Origin: a virus
Strand: one strand, 5' to 3'
Length of the DNA stretch: 31,084 nt
IMG/VR virus record: IMGVR_UViG_3300010299_000039
Span: 1-31,084 of that record
In this document: positions 24,801 to 30,565 of the stretch, in pieces
Numbering within the stretch: the stretch's first letter is position 1
Layout: each line of letters opens with the position of its first letter
The notes under the pieces: model-generated
Database searches by the model: none
What the model saw: the letters and a program-made list of their open reading frames with translations, nothing else
What the model was told of the DNA's origin: nothing
Translations under genes and position numbers: made by a program

Positions 24801-26422
24801 CGAATGGAGTTGCAGTTGCTGCTACTGTCAATAATTCAGGTTCTGGTTATCTGGTTGGTGATGTTCTTGGTATTACTACTTTGGGTAATACTACTGCTGG
24901 AAGAAATGCAAGATTCTCTATTGTTTCTATTGCAAGCACTAATGAATTGGTCTTTGATAATGTTCAGGGCGACTTTGAAGTTGGTGCAGGAAAAACCCTC
25001 AAGTTTACAAATAGTTCTGGGATAACTACAACATTGAATGCATCTGTCGGTGGAAATGTAGTTCCTACAACCATTAGAACAGTAGGTGTTAATGACGGTT
25101 TACATATTTCTATAAACCATAAGAATCATGGTATGTACCATGAAAATAATAGAGTTACAATATCAAATGTATCAAGTGATATCATACCAACAAAACTGAC
25201 TTCTCCATATAATTCAGACTCTACTAACGATATTCTTGTATCAGATAGTTCTAATTTTGGAACTTTTGAAAACGTTGGTGTCGGAACAACAACTGCTGGT
25301 TACTTATTGATTGGTGATGAGATCATCGAATATACCTCAACATCTTCGGGTGTAATTGGCGGTATTACTAGAGGATCTAATCCCAAAAATTATCTCGCAG
25401 GAACCTCAGTCTATAAGTATGAACTTGGTGGAGTATCACTTAAGAGAATTAATAAAACTCACCTTTTAAGTGACGTTACGCTTTCAAATCCAATTTCTTT
25501 TGATTCGTATAATGTTAGAATTGACATGAGTTCTGATGGTGTTGATAGAAGTGTTGGAACAAGCTTCCCCAAACTTTATGTAAATGAAACAAAATCTGAT
25601 GGCGGATTTAAGTGTAAGGCATCTCAAAATATGCCATTCGAAGCAATTGTTCCATCTGTACAAAATGTAACTGTTCCTGGAACAAGTGTAAGTGCAAGAA
25701 TCAGAACAACCTCTGGTACAAGCCTTGACAATGGATCTGGTCAAACTACACAAACTCCTTTCAATAACGAAGGTTTTGAAGATATTACTATCAATGCAAC
25801 AAACTACTTGACCTCACCAAGAATTATTGCATCTAGGGTAAATGAACTAAACAATGCAACATTGGACGAATTTGCTGGCGATCGTTCCTTTAATATGTCA
25901 ATTTCCTTGCAGTCTAACGATCCTCGTTTAAGTCCAATTATTGACACTCAAAGAATGAGTGCAATTCTGATTTCTAACAGAGTTGACAGAGCAGTTACAG
26001 ATTATATTGAAGATAATAGAGTCAATTCTATTGATGCTGACCCATCAGCATTCCAGTATGTGACTAAAGAAAATATCCTTGAAACTCCTGGAACTAGTAT
26101 CAAGTTGATTGTTTCTGCACATATCAACCAATATAATGACATTAGAGCTTTTTATGCAATTGGTAATTCTCAAAACTTTGAACCAATTTTTGAAGCATTC
26201 CCTGGATATTCTTCCCTGAACGATGGAACTTCTGATAAGTTAGTTCCTGTTTCAGATGCTTCTGAAGGGTTCTTGTCGGACGATTTGACTTTCAAAGAAT
26301 ATGTATTTACTGTTGACGAACTTCCATCATTTAAATCGTATAGAATTAAATTGGTAGCAACTTCCACAAATCAAGCATATGTTCCTAGAATTAAACAATT
26401 GAGAACCATTGCACTTGCATAA
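18824..26422 (+). CDS. Giant DUF4815-type virion structural protein (2532 aa)
   Basis: This is a likely baseplate-attached fibre or pin component. The N-terminus (PYFDDFDPNNNYHKVLFKPG, then QARELTGLQSILQNQIERFG) is the DUF4815 type known from phage tail proteins. A second conserved part follows at about residues 1000-1190, ending in a coiled-coil segment KQLEDRIKNLEYYTTLSLLE (about 1137-1156). Next come an Arg/Gly/Ser-rich stretch (about 1338-1433), a FFDGKDVTRYCVPKLLEI segment (about 1455), a domain starting EWYDPLAQSFQV (about 1722), several SGA-, SGYT- and DDE-type modules, and a C-terminal domain ending AYVPRIKQLRTIALA. It starts 6 nt after gp8 and occupies the place of T4 gp9-gp12/wac. 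I infer that it replaces some of those functions, although no similarity to them is evident by eye. No signal peptide is seen. Confidence 0.8.
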   Translation: MAQQTNLNVSPYFDDFDPNNNYHKVLFKPGYPVQARELTGLQSILQNQIERFGQHFFKEGAKVIPGNTAYTRIYNAIELNNTHLGVPVDYYIDQLLKRKIIGLTSGVTAIIDKVLKSEDSDRGNLTLYISYTSSGVQDSEITTFLDGELLSADIDIVSGPLNNPFIPTGESFASAIAVNASSVGSAFSISNGVYFIRGNFVNVSDETIILSQYSNTPTGRIGLRVSEEVVNSDQDESLTDNSKGYNNYAAPGADRLKISCSLTIKAIDDFNDSNFVELATVRNGVLESQKKNTQYNIIADELARRTYAESGDYTVMPFDVSVRESLNDGIGNNGIYEEGQFTSGGSLASDDLALYEISPGKAFVKGYEVETINTTYLDIQKPRTTKTLENQGIIYNTGSTVKVNNVFGAPTTGIGNTYIVSLRDQRVGSSSLSAPGKEIGLARVYDFALESGSYSATNADTNQWDLQLYDVQTFSHITLNEPVTLSIPTHIKGKYSGATAFLRHAVSAGTSITVYEKSGEFVNNEPFIFNGIENTRVAIAITSSGITDVKSVYGGPSLGNVGSASTFTADTILDTLVNIGIATVTPNSSGVSTITASAGSAFLSKVKVNSVLQYSDSSVTFTDPVAVRVTSIGSTSVTVVGVQTVTGVVDGALPTSTNLSVTDLKIVGTKLSDSTGDLDSGALYTRMPKQLISNVDLTNAQLSIRKTFTVNISGNQLSSPVSAGDNETFLAFDEERYSLIRSDGSTEELSSDRFSFSDGSTVLQINNLGSDDTGATLYASLRKTKLKAKVKRKNRVNTLIVNKSKLEGSGIGSTTLNNGLTYGTYAYGTRVEDERISLNKADAIRVLGVYESTSTSAPSAPKVTLASLSGATGKTTDLIIGEFAVGQTSGARVVYAERLSDSQITYIPRNDINFVEGETVVFSESNVRGVVSTLETPSKAITGNFKFNNGQKSSIYGHSYITRRSDAQEPTRQLKIYFSNAYYESTDDGDITTKNSYNTLDYEFDVQHVNGERNTDLIDIRPRVSDYTISEGSRSPLEFLGRSFDGSGNSAANILVSDESINVDFSFYLGRVDRIFLTKDGRFQVQQGTPSENFEKPVPIDDALEIGSVKLPAYLFDTRNASISFLDHKRYRMSDIKQLEDRIKNLEYYTTLSLLETNTESLFVADSEGLNRFKSGFFVDDFTNLLPQETDLAIKNSIDIQNRELRARHFTNSIDLVTGPVEGVTTTTDLAFTTPEGTNVRRSSDVVTLDYTEVEWLKQSFATRTESITPFLVSFWQASVDLTPSSDTWVDTARIEAKIIETEGNYAQEMANATRQFGEPDPQNGFFPIMWNSWETTWTGRESTTRSLGTRSVTRPGGGGQTVVSGGTRHQQGPGGRNLVRSWTESRTTSILEDFVTDNFRTGTDNRTGSRTIITERFDRTSVGDRVVSRDVINIMRSRNIQFVAKKVKPLTRVYSFFDGKDVTRYCVPKLLEIAMVSGTFQVGETVVGKMRATGLSSQNGEVASPEIKFRVAQANHKEGPFNAPTSTFVNNPYLSQVSPTNTETFLGTPGQVQVPGQGNVLPETYSSTSTILNVDTYALSLQAQGDYYGYVARDMILVGQTSGAQATISNLRLVSDLGSTLIGSFYIPNPNFGSNPKFETGTKTFTLIDEPDNDQNAASTIGEKQYSASGTLETVQENIISVRNAEIQVRQESESRAARELINSSRSTNVISSVTANTTVVEWYDPLAQSFQVLDETGVFLTSCDVFFQTKDDMDIPMTFQIRTMQNGVPTQKILPFSEIVLDPDQINTSVDGTVPTTFTFKAPVYLEGGGEYAICLASWSTKYRVFISRVGESDLVTDEFISNQPYLGSLFKSQNASTWDASQWEDLKFTLRRAEFATNGSFEIYNPILGEGNGQIPVLKPNPVNLKSKKIRVGIGSTLQDTLVIGNTFSQEGSNATGNYVGNAGVATGNMTIINAGIGYTPSSGNLTYTGVTLTNITGTGQNLTADITISNGVAVAATVNNSGSGYLVGDVLGITTLGNTTAGRNARFSIVSIASTNELVFDNVQGDFEVGAGKTLKFTNSSGITTTLNASVGGNVVPTTIRTVGVNDGLHISINHKNHGMYHENNRVTISNVSSDIIPTKLTSPYNSDSTNDILVSDSSNFGTFENVGVGTTTAGYLLIGDEIIEYTSTSSGVIGGITRGSNPKNYLAGTSVYKYELGGVSLKRINKTHLLSDVTLSNPISFDSYNVRIDMSSDGVDRSVGTSFPKLYVNETKSDGGFKCKASQNMPFEAIVPSVQNVTVPGTSVSARIRTTSGTSLDNGSGQTTQTPFNNEGFEDITINATNYLTSPRIIASRVNELNNATLDEFAGDRSFNMSISLQSNDPRLSPIIDTQRMSAILISNRVDRAVTDYIEDNRVNSIDADPSAFQYVTKENILETPGTSIKLIVSAHINQYNDIRAFYAIGNSQNFEPIFEAFPGYSSLNDGTSDKLVPVSDASEGFLSDDLTFKEYVFTVDELPSFKSYRIKLVATSTNQAYVPRIKQLRTIALA
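22835..23125 (+). other. Arg/Gly/Ser/Thr-rich low-complexity segment in the DUF4815 protein
   Basis: Residues about 1338-1433 contain runs such as GRESTTRSLGTRSVTRPGG and GPGGRNLVRSWTESRTT, with many Arg, Gly, Ser and Thr and few hydrophobic residues. This differs sharply from the acidic, beta-rich sequence on both sides. It looks like a flexible, positively charged linker or an interaction strip that folds on assembly. Confidence 0.5.
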
Positions 26423-26423
26423 C

Positions 26424-26642
26424 ATGGAAGAGATAAGAGTAAAGGGGAGATCGGATTTAGTCAGAGATCCTCTGACAAATGCCATTATTAATACAAACAC
26501 AAATGCCTATGAGGAGTATATTTCTCGTAGGCAACTAAAAAAGGAAGAAGTTCAGAAAATAAATGAACTTGAGTCTGAAGTTGCTAGCATAAAGGATGAT
26601 CTGAGTGAGATCAAATTGTTATTGAGGAAATTAGTAAAATGA
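26424..26642 (+). CDS. Small coiled-coil protein (72 aa)
   Basis: This 72-residue protein begins MEEIRVKGRSDLVRDP and ends with a long charged helix with heptad leucines and isoleucines (ELESEVASIKDDLSEIKLLL, about residues 47-66), which is probably an oligomeric coiled coil. I chose the ATG one base after the stop of the upstream gene over an in-frame TTG 15 bases earlier, because the 'RVKGRSDLVRDP' start is the part I associate with homologues in marine T4-like phages. The stop overlaps the next start (ATGA). The function is unknown; location among virion genes suggests a small structural or assembly factor. Confidence 0.72.
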   Translation: MEEIRVKGRSDLVRDPLTNAIINTNTNAYEEYISRRQLKKEEVQKINELESEVASIKDDLSEIKLLLRKLVK

Positions 26643-26821
26643 ACCCAGACAAAATTTCATTAGAAAATTTGACAAAAAGTTTTGAATATTTCAAAATTGC
26701 AACTGAAATAGATAATATATGTGATTTAGAATCTCTTAGAAATATCGCTAAATCTTATTGCAAACTTTATTATAAACAGCAGGAAACTTTAGCATTTATA
26801 GGAGTGCCAAATGGCGACTAA
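26639..26821 (+). CDS. Small hypothetical helical protein (60 aa)
   Basis: This 60-residue protein overlaps both neighbours: its ATG is inside the upstream stop (ATGA at 26639-26642), and its last 11 bases cover the start of the next gene. It is mostly helical by composition (SLENLTKSFEYFKIATEIDN, then LESLRNIAKSYCKLYYKQQE). No domain is recognised. Tight overlap at both ends indicates translational coupling in one message. The ribosome binding site of the next gene (AGGAG at 26800-26804) lies within this frame. Confidence 0.65.
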   Translation: MNPDKISLENLTKSFEYFKIATEIDNICDLESLRNIAKSYCKLYYKQQETLAFIGVPNGD

Positions 26822-27230
26822 AAAGTTTACTTTTGATCCAGACTCAGAATCTTCCTATTCTTCAAATCTAGTTATTAACACTGGAGCAGATTTTAATGCA
26901 AACTTTGAAGTAGTTAGTGTCGCAAATACTGCTTTTGATTTTTCTGGTGATAATGCAGTTGGAATTGCAACGACAACTGGGTGGACTGGTTCGTCACAGA
27001 TGGCAAAAAGTGTTTCTGTTGGATCTACATCATACGCAGTAGCAACCTTTTCTGTAGGATTTACAAGTGCTGCTGGAGGAAAGTTTAAGATCTCTCTCGG
27101 GTCAACTGATACCAGATCTTTAACAGAAGGTAGATATGTTTATGACGTTCTAGTAAGTTCTGGTGCAACAGTATACAGAATTTTAGATGGAAATATTTTA
27201 GTAAAACCAGGTATTTCATCAGCACCATAA
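26811..27230 (+). CDS. Virion structural protein with C-terminal beta-sandwich (139 aa)
   Basis: This is a likely small virion protein. The 139 residues are beta-rich: an N-terminal FTFDPDSESSYSSNL strand region, a Ser/Gly/Thr-rich middle, and a C-terminal STDTRSLTEGRYVYDVLVSS segment followed by YRILDGNILVKPG. The 'D.R.L..G.YVYDV.....G....(L/I).G.I.V.P' pattern is an Ig-like or BppU-like beta-sandwich common in phage fibre and head-decoration proteins. A good ribosome binding site (AGGAG) is 6 nt upstream. It precedes gp13, and a late promoter box overlaps its stop codon. Whether it belongs to the head, neck or tail cannot be told from sequence. Confidence 0.7.
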   Translation: MATKKFTFDPDSESSYSSNLVINTGADFNANFEVVSVANTAFDFSGDNAVGIATTTGWTGSSQMAKSVSVGSTSYAVATFSVGFTSAAGGKFKISLGSTDTRSLTEGRYVYDVLVSSGATVYRILDGNILVKPGISSAP

Positions 27231-27233
27231 ATA
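27226..27233 (+). promoter_or_regulatory. Late promoter upstream of gp13 (CATAAATA)
   Basis: CATAAATA overlaps the stop codon of the 139-aa gene (TAA at 27228-27230). It is the same octamer as the box before gp25 (2679-2686), and lies 20 bp ahead of the gp13 start. A good ribosome binding site (AAAGAGGT at 27237-27244) lies between box and ATG. Confidence 0.6.
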
Positions 27234-27253
27234 CTCAAAGAGGTACTGTATAA

Positions 27254-28099
27254 ATGGCGCAACCAACTACAAGAACAGAACTAATAAACTATTGCAAGAG
27301 GCAATTAGGAGCTCCTGTTCTAGAAATCAATGTTGCGGACGAGCAAGTAGAAGATCTTGTTGATGATGCTTTGCAATATTTCCATGAAAGACATTTTGAC
27401 GGAGTAACTCAGACGTTTTTAAAATACCAAGTCACTCAGGCAGATATTGATAGGGGAAGATCTCCTGGAGGCGGTACAGTTGCTGGTATTGTCACGACAA
27501 CTGCATCCGCAACTATAGATGGAGTATCTACTACATTTTCATATAAAGAAAATAGCAATTATTTACAAATTCCACCATCAGTAATTGGTATTAGTAAAAT
27601 CTATCATTTTGATGGTAGCAACACTACAACAAACAATATGTTTAGTGTTAAATATCAACTATTTTTAAATGATATCTACTACTGGGGATCTACTGAGATT
27701 TTAACTTATGCAATGACTAAATCATATCTTTCGGATATTGATTTCTTGTTGACAACAGAAAAGCAAATTAGATTTAACCAAAGACAAGATAGATTATATT
27801 TGGATATTGATTGGGGTAGCGTGAGCGTCAATGACTATTTGATCATAGATTGTTATAGACTTTTAGATCCAAATGATTACAGCAGAGTCTGGAATGACTC
27901 TTTCCTTAAAAAATATTTGACAATTTTGCTTAAAAAACAGTGGGGGCAAAATCTTATTAAGTTCCAAGGTGTTAAACTTCCTGGTGGAGTAGAACTTAAT
28001 GGAAGACAAATTTATGATGATGCACAAAAAGAGTTAGATACTCTTATGGAGAAAATGTCCAATACTTACGAACTTCCCCCATTAGACATGATTGGATAA
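27254..28099 (+). CDS. 13: Neck protein gp13
   Basis: This is gp13, which with gp14 forms the neck that closes the filled head and receives the tail. At 281 residues it is near T4 gp13 (309). The helical N-terminus is typical (TRTELINYCKRQLGAPVLEI at about 6-25, then QVEDLVDDALQYFHERHFDG). A mixed central region ending in an FDLLTTEKQ-like stretch follows, and the C-terminus is helical (KKYLTILLKKQWGQNLIKFQ, about 216-235). It lies immediately before gp14 as in T4, and a late promoter and strong ribosome site precede it. The gp14 ATG follows its stop by 4 nt, consistent with coupled, near-equimolar production of two proteins that assemble together. Confidence 0.9.
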   Translation: MAQPTTRTELINYCKRQLGAPVLEINVADEQVEDLVDDALQYFHERHFDGVTQTFLKYQVTQADIDRGRSPGGGTVAGIVTTTASATIDGVSTTFSYKENSNYLQIPPSVIGISKIYHFDGSNTTTNNMFSVKYQLFLNDIYYWGSTEILTYAMTKSYLSDIDFLLTTEKQIRFNQRQDRLYLDIDWGSVSVNDYLIIDCYRLLDPNDYSRVWNDSFLKKYLTILLKKQWGQNLIKFQGVKLPGGVELNGRQIYDDAQKELDTLMEKMSNTYELPPLDMIG

Positions 28100-28103
28100 A
28101 ACC

Positions 28104-29516
28104 ATGCTAAACCCATATTTTCTTCAAGGTTCATCCCAAGAACAGAATTTAGTTCAGAGTCTAATCAACGAACAGTTGAGGATGTATGGTGTCGATGTAC
28201 ATTATCTTCCAAGGAAGTATGTAAATGAAAAGACTATTATAAGAGAAGTTTCTCAGTCAAAATTTGACGATGCCTATCCAATTGAGGCATATGTTGATAG
28301 TTTTGATGGATATGGAGATAATCCAACTCTTTTATCAAAGTTTGGAATACAAGCAACAAATGAAATAACTTTGATAATTTCAAAAGAAAGATTTGAAAGT
28401 TATATTTCACCACTTATAAAAAATGAAACTAATATCAAATTATCTACAAGACCAAAAGAAGGTGATTTAATTTACTTCCCTCTTGGAGACAGATTATTTG
28501 AAATCAAATACGTAGAGCACGAAAAACCATTTTATCAACTACAAAAAAATTATGTTTATGAATTAAAATGCGAACTCTTTAGATATGAAGGAGAAGTCAT
28601 TGACACTGGAATTGATGAGATTGATGATACATTAGAACCGATAGATGGTGTAGATGGATCAACAATTCTGATAGGACCATCTTTAAGATTAAACCTTGCT
28701 GGGGAACCATCCAGGGCAACCGCAACGGTGTCTGTTGTTAATGGCGGCATTCAGTTCTTTACAATAAGCAATAGAGGATCTGGATATACCTATGCACCAA
28801 AAATTGGAATTGGATCAGCACCATCTGGAGGGGTAACTGGAATTGCAACGGCAACTTTAATTGGTGGCATCGTTGTATGCACAAACAGTGCAAATCCAGG
28901 ATCAAAATCTGTACAGAATATCAACGTTGTTAACGCTGGATCTGGTTATACTGTTGCACCAACTATCAAAGTTTCTGGTGGCGGTGGTACTGGTGCAGCT
29001 GCTACTGCTGTTATAGAAAATGGTGTTATTGGAATAGTGACTGTAACAAGTGGTGGTTCTGGTTACACTACAACACCGACAATTACGTTCACAGGTGTTT
29101 CTACCGTCTCTGCAGCCGCAACAGCGATTCTAACCTCTTCTGGCACCATCTCAGCGATTCATTTAACAAATGCAGGTGCTGGATATACTCAAGCACCAAC
29201 GATAACAATCGCAGAACCAACGAGTTTGTCCACGGGTAATTTCCAGTTCAATGAAGTTATCACAGGATCAAGAAGTGGAGCAACTGCTAGAGTAAGATCG
29301 TGGAACGCTTCGGAAAATATTTTAGACGTATACGAAGTTACAGGAACATTTGTAACTAATGAAAATGTAGTTGGATCAACTTCATCTGCTTCCCATGCAA
29401 TCAGAAGTGTAAATGATTATCCAGTGGATGATGGTTATGTTGACAACCAAGAGTTTGAATTAGAAGCAGATGCAATATTGGATTTCAGTGAAATAAATCC
29501 ATTTGGTCAACCCTAA
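28104..29516 (+). CDS. 14: Neck protein gp14 with inserted repeat array
   Basis: This is gp14, partner of gp13 in the neck. The N-terminal 200 residues look like the conserved core (MLNPYFLQGSSQEQNLVQSL, then YGVDVHYLPRKYVNEKTIIR), and the end (ELEADAILDFSEINPFGQP) resembles a conserved gp14 tail. Between them, residues about 205-372 are four SGYT repeats of roughly 39-54 residues each, followed by an SGA module (about 373-437). The total of 470 residues against about 256 in T4 is explained by this insertion: the flanks alone come to roughly 237. I use the ATG at 28104 rather than an in-frame TTG at 28092, which would overlap the gp13 stop. No clear Shine-Dalgarno is seen, so coupling to gp13 is likely. 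Confidence 0.88.
   Translation: MLNPYFLQGSSQEQNLVQSLINEQLRMYGVDVHYLPRKYVNEKTIIREVSQSKFDDAYPIEAYVDSFDGYGDNPTLLSKFGIQATNEITLIISKERFESYISPLIKNETNIKLSTRPKEGDLIYFPLGDRLFEIKYVEHEKPFYQLQKNYVYELKCELFRYEGEVIDTGIDEIDDTLEPIDGVDGSTILIGPSLRLNLAGEPSRATATVSVVNGGIQFFTISNRGSGYTYAPKIGIGSAPSGGVTGIATATLIGGIVVCTNSANPGSKSVQNINVVNAGSGYTVAPTIKVSGGGGTGAAATAVIENGVIGIVTVTSGGSGYTTTPTITFTGVSTVSAAATAILTSSGTISAIHLTNAGAGYTQAPTITIAEPTSLSTGNFQFNEVITGSRSGATARVRSWNASENILDVYEVTGTFVTNENVVGSTSSASHAIRSVNDYPVDDGYVDNQEFELEADAILDFSEINPFGQP
28716..29220 (+). repeat. SGYT repeat array in gp14
   Basis: Four in-frame repeats carry the core G(S/A)GYT at 28776, 28938, 29055 and 29175, so the spacing is 162, 117 and 120 bp (54, 39 and 40 residues). 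Each unit reads roughly 'I..I.V.N.GSGYT.AP.I.I.GG.G.GA.ATA.I..G'. The DNA is similar but not identical between units (GGATCTGGTTATACT against GGTTCTGGTTACACT). It is the most regular copy of a repeat spread through the virion genes. Confidence 0.75.
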
Positions 29517-29519
29517 ATA
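29512..29519 (+). promoter_or_regulatory. Variant late promoter candidate upstream of gp15 (CCTAAATA)
   Basis: CCTAAATA overlaps the gp14 stop codon (TAA at 29514-29516) and differs from NATAAATA at one base (C in place of A at position 2). It lies 31 bp before the gp15 ATG. Its placement over a stop codon repeats what is seen before gp13, gp8 and gp17, which supports it modestly. Confidence 0.35.
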
Positions 29520-29550
29520 GTTTTTAATAGGGAACTAATGTCAAAGTAAA

Positions 29551-30555
29551 ATGTTTGAGTATTTTTATCACGAGATATTGAGGAAAGTTATCATATCATT
29601 TGGTACACTTTTCAATGGTGTAACTATTAAGCAAACAGATTCTTCCGATAATGTCGCAAACATTATCAAAGTTCCTCTTGCTTACGGACCAACTCAAAAG
29701 TTTTTGGCAAGACTAGAACAGTCCCCAGATTTAAACAAGTCAACTCAAATAACTCTTCCAAGAATGTCATTTGAGTTTACTGGACTGACGTATGATCCTT
29801 CACGTAAAGTAACGACGACTCAACAATTTACGGTAAAGGATGCTGATACAAACAGCATTACAAAAAAGGCATACATGCCAGTTCCATATAATATGCAATT
29901 TGAACTCAGCATATTATCAAAATTAAATGATGATGCTTTACAAATTATCGAACAAATACTTCCATATTTCCAACCAGCATACAATTTGACCATAAATTTA
30001 GTTGGTGAAGGTGTAAATGAGAAAAGAGATGTTCCCATTGTTTTAGAAAACATAACATTCCAAGATGATTATGAGGGTGATTATACCACTAGAAGAGTTT
30101 TAACATATACTTTAAGATTTACTGCTAAAACATACTTGTTTGGTCCAGTTACAACGTCTACTTCTGATATCATTCGCTCTGTCAAACTCAGTTACCTTGC
30201 TGGAACTGATACGACAAATACGCAGAGAGATCTTACATACTCTGTTGTACCAAGAGCGATTAAAAATTATACAGGATCAATCCTTACCAATTTGGCAAAA
30301 GATGTTACTTTAGATGATACCGTTATCGAAGTTGTTGACGGAACACTTGTCACAGCACAAACCTACATTGACATTGATGATGAAGAATTGTATGTAAAAT
30401 CAATCAGTGGCAACAAACTTACCGTTGAAAGAGGCAAAGACGGAACAACGGTTGAAACCCACGTTAATGGATCTGCAGTCAGACCTATTACCTCAAGCGA
30501 TAATGATCTCATCCCAATAGATGATGATTTTGGATTTAGTGGATCGATAAGTTAG
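29551..30555 (+). CDS. 15: Tail completion / sheath stabiliser protein gp15
   Basis: This is gp15, the hexameric cap at the head-proximal end of the tail that stabilises the contracted or extended sheath and joins tail to neck. The start MFEYFYHEILRKVIISFG is typical, and the conserved core continues through MPVPYNMQFELSILSKLNDD and IIEQILPYFQPAYNLTINL (about 110-150) to about residue 215. T4 gp15 is about 272 residues; this one has 334. The extra part is a C-terminal module at about 245-315 (VTLDDTVIEVVDG, IDIDDEELYVKSISGN, TVERGKDGTTVETHVNGSAV), the same DDE...RG module found in gp7 and the DUF4815 protein. The purine-rich AGGGA upstream (29529-29533) is 17 nt from the ATG and better placed for a 3-codon frame at 29538. 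Confidence 0.9.
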   Translation: MFEYFYHEILRKVIISFGTLFNGVTIKQTDSSDNVANIIKVPLAYGPTQKFLARLEQSPDLNKSTQITLPRMSFEFTGLTYDPSRKVTTTQQFTVKDADTNSITKKAYMPVPYNMQFELSILSKLNDDALQIIEQILPYFQPAYNLTINLVGEGVNEKRDVPIVLENITFQDDYEGDYTTRRVLTYTLRFTAKTYLFGPVTTSTSDIIRSVKLSYLAGTDTTNTQRDLTYSVVPRAIKNYTGSILTNLAKDVTLDDTVIEVVDGTLVTAQTYIDIDDEELYVKSISGNKLTVERGKDGTTVETHVNGSAVRPITSSDNDLIPIDDDFGFSGSIS

Positions 30556-30565
30556 AGAGATGAAA

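Noticed and set aside
26409-26423. TTG start giving a 77-aa version of the small coiled-coil protein
   Set aside because: It would overlap the end of the giant gene without a ribosome site; the ATG at 26424 begins with the more plausible conserved start.
28092-28103. TTG start for gp14 adding four residues
   Set aside because: It overlaps the gp13 stop and has no ribosome site; the ATG at 28104 is simpler.
28716-29220. Regularly spaced short DNA repeats suggesting a CRISPR-like array
   Set aside because: The repeats are diverged, in frame, and encode a protein repeat; spacing varies from 117 to 162 bp.
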